Under the pieces are notes generated by a model. It saw only the letters and a program-made list of their open reading frames with translations. It searched no databases and was not told the origin of the DNA. A program made the position numbers and the translations under genes. Positions 7,285 to 12,938 of a stretch of DNA of 12,938 nucleotides are shown in pieces. Source of the DNA: CAXTTV01 sp964247295 (lineage in GTDB: Bacteria; Chloroflexota; Ktedonobacteria; Ktedonobacterales; Ktedonobacteraceae); assembly GCA_964247295.1 (NCBI GenBank), contig CAXTTV010000138.1, positions 1 through 12,938 on the forward strand. The letters run 5' to 3'. Each line of letters begins with the position of its first letter. The first letter of the stretch is position 1.

Positions 7285-8568
7285 ATGGAATGTCGTTCAT
7301 GTGGCACTCCACTCCCCCAAGGAGTCAATCGGTGTCTCACATGTGGGACTCCGGTACATCCGCAACAAGAGCAGAATACAGGCAACTCTGCGACAGATCA
7401 CAGCTCCTCAACGGTGGCGATGACCAGCCCGTATGGAGCGCCCCCCTCAGGACAGGCAAGCCCGAGTGGCTCAGGTCATCCTGCTGGTACCTCTTTGGAC
7501 CCATATATGACTTCTTTCGAGTCCAATCCGGCTCCCAATCCTACCAACGCTTCCGCCAGTAATCCTTATGGGAACGCACAATACGATTTTAGCAGTTCGT
7601 CATCCCCCGATAATAATCAGTACGATTTTCAGATTCCCCCCAATCCATATAGCAATGTGAACCTGCCGGGAACCGGGACCTCGAACCCCTATGACTCTAC
7701 GATCCAGGCCCCTCCACCGCCGCCACCCGCCAAACAATCAGGAGATTCATATTCGCAACAGGGAATGCAAGCATCGGGAGCTTCTTATTCACCTTCTGGA
7801 ACGCCCGCCAATCAACCACTGCGTCCCGCACAGCCGCAGCAGTCCTTTACTCAACCGGCTCATCAACCACAGTATACGCCACCTCCAACTCAGCCGCAGT
7901 ATACGCCACCTCCAGCACAACCACGTTACGTCCCACCGGTGGCGCAACCACCACAGCGCGCCTATGATCCCGGTCCACAGCTTCAAAGATCCGGAGGTGG
8001 TGGCTTCAGTAGATTTATGAGATTCCTGATTGTCGCTCTGGTAGTGATTGTTCTTGCGGTAGTGGGTTTCAGGCTTATAGCCGATAGGTTCTCCCCAACT
8101 GCGAAGGACCCAACCGGCGCAACTGTAAATCAGCAGGCTTCAAGCAACCTGACCGATGTGCGCACCACCTTAGAAGCGAAAGCTGACGCCACTGTGGTAA
8201 AAAACTTTAAGGTTGGGCAAAAGATTTATGTGGTCTATACCCCTCATATTCAAAATGGTCAGGGCGGGTACGCTCTCGCCAAATGGTATAGCGGGAAAGA
8301 CGAGTTGGCGACCAGCGATCCTTTCCCTGTTGATCCAAATAATAATTACCAATACTTTTTTAATGCTTTCGGGGCCACAATCCCAGATGGCAGCGTCTCT
8401 ATCTACTGGTGTACAAAGTCAGACTGTGCGGACAAAGCGCTTGCCGGTACAGCAAACTTTACGGTCGGTGAAAAAACCGGGCACAATAGCGATGACCCAA
8501 CTTTCTCTGCTCGACAAGAATATCGCCCCCTGGAAGCAATTAAACCCTACTATTGTGTTGTTCGCTAG
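7285..8568 (+). CDS. Zinc-ribbon, Pro-rich, single-TM protein with extracytoplasmic domain (paralogue 2)
   Basis: A protein of 427 residues. The ATG at 7285 has AGGAAAGG at 7270-7277 and puts the zinc ribbon right at the N-terminus (C3, C6, C17, C20); the in-frame upstream start at 7252 has no comparable site. A long Ser/Pro/Gln/Tyr-rich linker (25-240) includes a six-Pro run (143-148) and a repeated QPQYTPPP unit (195-210). A TM helix spans about 245-264. The outer domain (about 288-395) aligns by eye with the preceding gene: FKVGQKIYVVYTPH against FKTNSKVYVTFHLN, KWYSGKDELA against LWYLNNKVIG, and GSVSIYWCTKSDCADKALA against GSVDLSWSSNGTCSDKQLA. An extra tail of about 30 residues follows it. 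Tandem duplication is likely. Predicted topology is N-in, C-out. Function unknown. Confidence 0.92.
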   Translation: MECRSCGTPLPQGVNRCLTCGTPVHPQQEQNTGNSATDHSSSTVAMTSPYGAPPSGQASPSGSGHPAGTSLDPYMTSFESNPAPNPTNASASNPYGNAQYDFSSSSSPDNNQYDFQIPPNPYSNVNLPGTGTSNPYDSTIQAPPPPPPAKQSGDSYSQQGMQASGASYSPSGTPANQPLRPAQPQQSFTQPAHQPQYTPPPTQPQYTPPPAQPRYVPPVAQPPQRAYDPGPQLQRSGGGGFSRFMRFLIVALVVIVLAVVGFRLIADRFSPTAKDPTGATVNQQASSNLTDVRTTLEAKADATVVKNFKVGQKIYVVYTPHIQNGQGGYALAKWYSGKDELATSDPFPVDPNNNYQYFFNAFGATIPDGSVSIYWCTKSDCADKALAGTANFTVGEKTGHNSDDPTFSARQEYRPLEAIKPYYCVVR

Positions 8569-8581
8569 AACTGCGTCTATG

Positions 8582-8625
8582 TAGATAAAGCCCTCTTGCC
8601 GATCCTGGCAAGAGGGCTTTATCTA
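8582..8625. terminator. Bidirectional intrinsic terminator
   Basis: A perfect 19-bp stem (8582-8600 with 8607-8625) and a 6-nt loop (GATCCT). The GC-rich core is flanked by ATAAAG/CTTTAT, the usual pattern for a terminator working in both directions. It lies 13 nt after the second zinc-ribbon gene and also downstream of the minus-strand glycosidase-like gene. Confidence 0.85.
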
Positions 8626-8648
8626 TGTGAGGCACACCTGGGGCTTTT

Positions 8649-8720
8649 ACCACTGCCCAGCAAGACTTTAAGGAGCGCTATGACCAACGCGCAGGAGTTG
8701 AAGACAGTTGCACGTTGGTG
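8649..8720 (+). pseudogene. Transposase C-terminal remnant (IS1182-like)
   Basis: Within the 218-bp gap between the terminator side and the glycosidase gene, one plus-strand frame reads TTAQQDFKERYDQRAGVEDS. This resembles the conserved RYxxRAGVEGT segment near the C-terminus of IS1182-family DDE transposases. The similarity fades after about 24 residues and there is no start, so if real it is a short decayed scrap. No inverted repeats or target duplication were seen. Based on recalled family motifs only. Confidence 0.4.
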
Positions 8721-8786
8721 CCGCTGATCAAGCTGCCACCAGCACCATCGACGCTCTCGCCACCAGGAGCCCCTATTAAACCAACT

Positions 8787-10001
8787 TTACTGCCTCACTA
8801 TTGGCGTTGGACCTGAACCCACAAAGATGCGGCAATCATCAGGCCCTTTGCTCTCAGCCATAAATAGGAGGTTACTACCATCCTGAGAAGGAAGTATGAC
8901 CGAGCTATAATTCCCACAGCTACTACTCCCATATGTGACACCCCAGGGCAACGGTGCCTCTTGCCAGCCGCTCTGTCCACTCAGGTCGCTTGTGACAAAG
9001 GCAACAGAACCACTCGCACTGCCAGAATTATTCAGGTATTTTCCTGAAATCCACAACGAACCATTGCCCCCCCCGGCTGGCGACCAGACGAGATCCGGAG
9101 CTGAATAAAAGTAAGCACCTCCAGCGGTCTGGGCTTTCGTACCTAGCGAGTTGGCATCTCCCCAGTGATCTCCGTCGGAAGAGGTGCGTGTGTAAATGGC
9201 ACAGCCTGGTGAACCACAAACCTCGTAGGCCATGACATATGTGCCATCAGGTACTTTTGTGACACGTGCCATACCTGGTCGTTTATCCCCATCATTCACG
9301 GCGACATCGAAGGTTTCACTTCCCCAAGTTACTCCCCCGTCGGTTGATACCACATGACCGAGGAGCTGATTATAACTATTGCCCTGGGAACGCTCATCGG
9401 AGAAGTAGCAAACGAGATTTCCAGAACTATCAACGGTGAATTCGGGCTCCCAGAGTCCCAGACCATCCCCCTGACCACCTACCGCACAGTTACTATGAAA
9501 TACCCAATTGTGACCATCATCCTGGCTTCTCCAGACCTTAATCGCCTGTCCACTGCCCGTTGTTGCGGCGAGAAGAAGCGTTCCGGCGGGATAGCTTCCC
9601 AGTTGCTGCGGCATCTCAAAAAGGGTTTCGCAGCAACTATCCAGGCCAGGGGCCGCACCAGCAAAGGTAATAGGCGCGGACCAGGACTTTCCATCATTGT
9701 TACTTTGATAGATAGGATACCCTCTATCATAATTATCACCCTGTACTGCCATGGTGGTGGCGATAAGGGTGCCATTGGGAACACTGCTATTAAGACTATG
9801 CGCGATGCGGATGACGCGCGGATAGCTGGATGTATCGCTACCAACAAGAGAGACAGGAACATCTGCTTTAGCAACGGAAATCGGTCCTATAAATTGGGTT
9901 ACAATCCCCAAAGCGCCAACAAGGGCAGCCAATAGCAGGAATCTAAAGAAAATTGGACGCTTTGCATGATGCTTTTGAAACTGGTAGAGGCGCGCGAACA
10001 T
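8787..10001 (-). CDS. Secreted Asp-box (BNR) beta-propeller, sialidase/exo-arabinanase-like
   Basis: A protein of 404 residues. The ATG at 10001 is preceded on the minus strand by AAAGGAG (10008-10014). A long signal peptide (basic N-region, hydrophobic core about 17-40) ends at AKA before Asp47, so export is expected. Asp-box motifs of the SxDxGxxW type occur at SNNDGKSW (100-107), SQDDGHNW (159-166) and STDGGVTW (219-226), with a degenerate one at SSDGDHW (274-280). These mark the blades of a sialidase-fold propeller. LWEPEF (183-188) and RPGMARVTKVPDGTYVMAYE (241-260) recall GH93 exo-arabinanase-like and GH33-related proteins. The substrate is uncertain, since the classical sialidase arginine triad cannot be assigned by eye. 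Six or more cysteines suggest disulfides. It has no visible partner genes and its 5' side is a long AT-rich gap. Confidence 0.85.
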   Translation of the reverse strand: MFARLYQFQKHHAKRPIFFRFLLLAALVGALGIVTQFIGPISVAKADVPVSLVGSDTSSYPRVIRIAHSLNSSVPNGTLIATTMAVQGDNYDRGYPIYQSNNDGKSWSAPITFAGAAPGLDSCCETLFEMPQQLGSYPAGTLLLAATTGSGQAIKVWRSQDDGHNWVFHSNCAVGGQGDGLGLWEPEFTVDSSGNLVCYFSDERSQGNSYNQLLGHVVSTDGGVTWGSETFDVAVNDGDKRPGMARVTKVPDGTYVMAYEVCGSPGCAIYTRTSSDGDHWGDANSLGTKAQTAGGAYFYSAPDLVWSPAGGGNGSLWISGKYLNNSGSASGSVAFVTSDLSGQSGWQEAPLPWGVTYGSSSCGNYSSVILPSQDGSNLLFMAESKGPDDCRIFVGSGPTPIVRQ

Positions 10002-10361
10002 GAGGGACTCCTTTGGGAGGCTATTGAGCAGTGTGTGAAGAGTTATTTTTCAACTACTCATCCTGATGCTTTTTTTTAGCAATCCATGCAATTTTTTGTA
10101 TGAATAATTCACACATTTGTGTTACTATGTCGTCTTAATCAAATAATGCGCATCCAGTCACTGTTTGAATTCAGTATCGGCAGCGTTGGTATGACCCGTA
10201 TTGCATTCACTATGCAACGCTTATACACAACTCTGCCCTGGTCCTGCAATGCTGAGAGATAACTCTCCTTCCACTTTAATTATGGATGTACAGGCATTGC
10301 ATGCAGACATTATCTTTATTAAATTTACATAAAAATTCTCGGCCTGTCAAAACAATAAGGC

Positions 10362-10410
10362 ATTTGTTAGAAAATGAATCGATTTTACAACGCCTCTATT
10401 TCTAACAAAT
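10362..10410. repeat. 12-bp inverted repeat in AT-rich gap
   Basis: ATTTGTTAGAAA (10362-10373) and its exact complement TTTCTAACAAAT (10399-10410) flank 25 nt. It is far from any coding start. It could be a protein-binding site, a remnant element end or the stem of a small RNA; nothing distinguishes these. Confidence 0.5.
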
Positions 10411-10778
10411 TTATATTTTCCATGAACTCATAATGATTCTTGATTACTTTGGAGCTTAGCTTCTGTTTGTTCAAAATACTATTTTTTATGTGGAATATTT
10501 ATTTACTCAGAATGTTTTTCTGAAAAGTATCGGCTGAAAAGAGTGGAAGATGCAATCTGTCAATGATGTAATCCCCATCACCCCTTCTTTTGCACTCGAT
10601 CGCTTGACTGGATACATCATCCCACCTATCAGGCTCTGACAGCATCAGGAAAGGTCATCAAGACTATCTTTCTCTGTAAATATCTACAAATAAAGAAAAA
10701 ACCTTTTCGGCACTGGGAGACTAAAAATGGACATTGAAGAGGGAGTCGAAGGTATGGTGACGATGGAAAAATGTGTAT

Positions 10779-10809
10779 AAAAAAGGTAGGACCTATACGG
10801 GTCCTACCT
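10779..10809 (-). terminator. Rho-independent terminator of the J-domain gene
   Basis: A 10-bp perfect stem (AGGTAGGACC at 10784-10793, complement at 10800-10809) with a 6-nt loop. On the minus strand it is followed by TTTTTT (complement of 10779-10784). It lies about 175 nt downstream of the J-domain stop. Confidence 0.75.
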
Positions 10810-10983
10810 GTATCTGGCACGTAGCGTCACACATCCAGGCCGCAGGATCTCTCCACAGACCTTGCGTATGTTCAAAAATAGCGCTCCTACGAAACCTCCA
10901 ACGGCGTTGTCTTCTAAAAACCATCGGGTTTTCCTTTTCCCCACGGAGCCATAAGCTGCTCCCCTACTTTTTCCAAAGGATCA

Positions 10984-11856
10984 CTAGCGCAGCACCAGGG
11001 CGCCAACTACCAGGATCGCGAGAAGAATCCCTACAAGGAGAATAAAGCGCAGGCCCAACATAATGTTTTGTTGCCGTGCGGTCTCTTCCCTAAGATGCTC
11101 GACCCGCTGGTTTTCAGCAGGACACCAGTTGGAACCCGCGCAATACGGACAGAGCGGAAAAAGCTCATAGGGCGGGCAGAGCTTCCTATTCCCATATTCA
11201 TAGTAACCAATCTCATACCGGATCTGCTCGCTCTCGAAGGCAGCGTTACAATGCAGACAATGTAGTAACAGATATTCGGACCAATCATCCGCATGACAAT
11301 GGGGGCAGCGAGGCTCCACATCACTATTCTGAGAAGCCGTCCAGTGATTGTGGCAACGATGGCAGTAAAGCTCCGTTGATGGTCGACCAGCCGACGTGGG
11401 CGCGACTCCCCGCACTAACCCCTGATCCCTAAGAGTAGCGGCTTCTTGAGGATTAAGAGTATAAGAAAAATCTCCCAGATCCAGGTGCTCGATCTGGCCG
11501 GGCCGAAAGTCAGGAAAATCGTAGTGCCGCTGCTGATCTCTCCGCGCCTTCGGGGTGACAACGTTTCCTTTACGGGTCGGGCCGCCTGACGACGCTCCCG
11601 TTGTGGCAATACGCGAACCTGCTTTTTGGGGAGATCGTGTAAGATTGTACGCCTGACGCTTCTCTGGATCGTTCAGGACCTGGTAAGCCTCTAGAACATG
11701 ACGCATCTTTTCTTCGGCATCTTCAGCATCACTGCCTTTGTAAACATCAGGATGATATTTTAATGCTAGCTTCTTAAAGGACGCGCGAATCTCGTCGGGC
11801 GATGAGCCAGCATCGACTTCCAGGATCGCATAATAATCAGGAGTTGTATTTTTCAA
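10984..11856 (-). CDS. Tail-anchored J-domain protein with central zinc-ribbon cysteines
   Basis: A protein of 290 residues. The start is TTG at 11856: no in-frame ATG or GTG exists between it and the upstream stop, and the J-domain begins at once (DYYAILEVD, 7-15). No strong Shine-Dalgarno is visible (AAGAAA nearby). The J-domain (about 6-71) has the HPD tripeptide (35-37) needed to stimulate DnaK ATPase, and ends at DPEKRQAYN. A basic linker leads to a cysteine region with C165/C168, C184/C187, C200/C203, C236/C239 and extra C227 and C245. A hydrophobic segment (268-289) reaches the C-terminus, predicting a tail anchor with the rest in the cytoplasm. There is no G/F region, DnaJ CxxCxGxG repeat or DnaJ C-terminal domain, so it is not housekeeping DnaJ; it is more likely a specialised co-chaperone recruiting DnaK to the membrane. 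Confidence 0.9.
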   Translation of the reverse strand: MKNTTPDYYAILEVDAGSSPDEIRASFKKLALKYHPDVYKGSDAEDAEEKMRHVLEAYQVLNDPEKRQAYNLTRSPQKAGSRIATTGASSGGPTRKGNVVTPKARRDQQRHYDFPDFRPGQIEHLDLGDFSYTLNPQEAATLRDQGLVRGVAPTSAGRPSTELYCHRCHNHWTASQNSDVEPRCPHCHADDWSEYLLLHCLHCNAAFESEQIRYEIGYYEYGNRKLCPPYELFPLCPYCAGSNWCPAENQRVEHLREETARQQNIMLGLRFILLVGILLAILVVGALVLR

Positions 11857-11941
11857 TGTTTCTTGCTGTCTTTGTATGTGGGCAGATCTGCAATATATCT
11901 TTAGTGTTTAAACGAGCGACTTTCCTAAAGGTTGCATTTTT

Positions 11942-11993
11942 GATTAATAAAATAAGATGACGAGGTATGTCCCGTCATCTTATTTTATTAATC
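11942..11993. terminator. Long perfect stem-loop, likely terminator
   Basis: A 21-bp perfect inverted repeat (11942-11962 with 11973-11993) and a 10-nt loop. The inner half is GATGACG-type, the outer half AT-rich (ATTTTATTAA), so a U-rich tract is present on either strand. It lies 46 nt downstream of the small secreted protein gene and upstream of the J-domain gene on the same strand, so it probably separates the two transcripts. Confidence 0.75.
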
Positions 11994-12038
11994 TATGGCT
12001 CTAAACATCTCTATGATACTCAAGCCTAAACGTGTAGC

Positions 12039-12431
12039 TTAGTAGTCAAATGATCCGCCAGCGCTCGCGCTATAGCTATAGAATGCGCCAGGAGCCACGA
12101 ATGCACTTGTGAATCCCTTAACCTCACATACGTTTGTGTTAACACAGGTGTAGTTTACAGGTAAATTAAGATTGGTACCACTCACTAATCCAACAAGGTA
12201 GATGTGCTGCATTGTCTGATTACAGGTAACCGTAAGGGTATAATTGACGTTAACAGTATTGCTACCATTCCCTCCAGCACCAACAGAGCCAACACCATTA
12301 CAGGCCGGGGCTTCCGCATTGGCCGCACTTGCACTCGAGGAACTCATAAGGGTAAATGACAGTACAGTCAAGATGGCGAGAGTTACAACTCCGGCCAGGA
12401 AAGGTACCCGTTTATAACGATTTTGAAACAT
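12039..12431 (-). CDS. Small secreted protein with four cysteines
   Basis: A protein of 130 residues with a very good ribosome site: AAAGGAG (12437-12443) 5 nt before the ATG at 12431. The N-terminus NRYKR plus the hydrophobic stretch 10-29 and SSSSASAANA form a Sec signal peptide, cut probably near residue 36 or 39. The mature part of about 92 residues is Gly/Ser/Asn/Thr-rich with alternating polar and hydrophobic residues (NTVNVNYTLTVTC), suggesting a beta-sandwich. It has four cysteines (C44, C70, C96, C102), enough for two disulfides. I do not recognise a family. It appears monocistronic, with its own terminator downstream and an AT-rich leader. The strong Shine-Dalgarno and isolated transcript suggest high expression, which is inference. 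Its role is unknown. Confidence 0.85.
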   Translation of the reverse strand: MFQNRYKRVPFLAGVVTLAILTVLSFTLMSSSSASAANAEAPACNGVGSVGAGGNGSNTVNVNYTLTVTCNQTMQHIYLVGLVSGTNLNLPVNYTCVNTNVCEVKGFTSAFVAPGAFYSYSASAGGSFDY

Positions 12432-12445
12432 AAAATCTCCTTTTT

Positions 12446-12938
12446 ATAGCAGATTATCAAGTTTCCCCTGCTCGGTAGAGCTATACTACCACTTATAGTA
12501 AAGTATGATATACATTATAAGGTTAGCATTCTCAAAGAGGAAATGATAATCTACAGAAAAGTCAGAGTAATACGTAAATGTACTACCTTTCTAAATAATG
12601 AGCTAACTTATTTGTAAAGTCAATTTAAGAATCTTTTTTTACACAAAAGTATTGTGATACTAGAAATAAAAATGATCTTATAAATTTAATTAACTGTTTT
12701 CACTATAATATGTATTTGCAAATTCCACATTTTTTAGTCTCTTTTATGAATCTTCGGGTCAGCCAGGAGTAGTTTCATAGAAATTGAATAATTATATAGA
12801 ATGTCTTTAAGCCAAAATAATGTTAGCTACATTAACATTGCAGAAGAAAAGAGTAAAGCCCGTATATAAAGTACAGGCTTTACTCTTGAAAAAATTAACT
12901 AATGAGTGTATATTTCATCAATCAGATAGTGTATCAAC
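12446..12938. other. AT-rich non-coding region
   Basis: About 490 bases rich in A and T, with no credible coding frame. It contains the promoter region of the small secreted protein gene (a TATAAT on the minus strand near 12515, without a clear -35) and a terminator-like hairpin near the right edge. Confidence 0.55.
12845..12887 (-). terminator. Terminator of a gene beyond the right edge
   Basis: A 12-bp stem (AAGAGTAAAGCC at 12849-12860 with 12876-12887); the 15-nt loop can pair further. On the minus strand it is followed by TTCTTCT, continuing the T-rich end of the stem. No plus-strand gene in the window would use it, so it probably ends a minus-strand transcript entering from the right. 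Confidence 0.5.

Larger units (their letters stand above)
10015..10983. other. Long AT-rich non-coding region
   Basis: About 970 bases with no convincing gene. It holds the upstream region of the glycosidase-like gene, a 12-bp inverted repeat (10362-10410), a terminator for the J-domain gene (10779-10809) and that gene's roughly 175-nt 3' region. Small open frames (for example ATG at 10146, 38 codons) lack ribosome-binding sites. No tRNA or rRNA was recognised. Confidence 0.6.

Noticed and set aside
9354..9935. 193-codon plus-strand frame inside the glycosidase-like gene
   Set aside because: It is antisense to a gene with signal peptide and Asp boxes; no RBS or domain was seen.
10146..10262. 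38-codon small ORF (MRIQSLFEF...) in the AT-rich gap
   Set aside because: No Shine-Dalgarno before the ATG, no recognisable feature, and frames of this length are expected by chance.
10629..11045. Short frames around the J-domain terminator
   Set aside because: They run through the terminator hairpin and the 3' end of the J gene without RBS or motifs.
1..12938. CRISPR array, tRNA, rRNA or phage/plasmid origin
   Set aside because: No regularly spaced direct repeats outside the WGQQ coding region, no cloverleaf or rRNA-like stretch, and no integrase, replication or partition genes were seen.

Overview
The window looks like a piece of a draft genome from a filamentous Chloroflexota bacterium of the Ktedonobacteria type. 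That assignment is an inference from style, not from a marker gene: several Hanks-type Ser/Thr kinases and FHA proteins, zinc-ribbon/Pro-rich/single-TM proteins, a HisKA_2 sensor kinase with GAF domains, a transposase-like scrap, mixed ATG/GTG/TTG starts and moderate G+C in genes with AT-rich gaps. A run of exactly ten N at 6611-6620 marks an assembly gap inside a gene.

Left part (1-3574, + strand): a signalling cassette of three genes. These are a 5'-truncated Ser/Thr kinase ending in an FHA domain, a membrane-anchored FHA protein with a long W/G/Q-rich low-complexity linker, and a complete Ser/Thr kinase ending in a double zinc ribbon. The middle protein has, just before a canonical FHA domain, a motif resembling the phospho-switch of GarA/OdhI. 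I therefore read it as the probable substrate or effector of one or both flanking kinases. The FHA domain of the first kinase lacks the usual binding serine.

Middle (3575-8630): a convergent GAF-GAF-HisKA_2-HATPase sensor kinase on the minus strand, without a response regulator in view. Then, divergently, come two tandem plus-strand paralogues that each have an N-terminal four-cysteine zinc ribbon, a Pro/Gln-rich linker, one TM helix and a related extracytoplasmic domain. The N gap falls at the end of the TM helix of the first. A strong bidirectional terminator closes the pair.

Right part (8631-12938): a transposase-like remnant, a secreted Asp-box (BNR) beta-propeller glycosidase-like protein on the minus strand, about 1 kb of AT-rich non-coding DNA, a tail-anchored J-domain/zinc-ribbon protein, a small secreted four-cysteine protein and another AT-rich gap. 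Several perfect stem-loops act as likely terminators.

Common thread: four proteins here carry short CxxC zinc ribbons in different positions (kinase C-terminus, two membrane-protein N-termini, middle of the J protein). The kinases, FHA proteins and zinc-ribbon membrane proteins plausibly form an envelope-linked phospho-signalling set, but only proximity and architecture support this.
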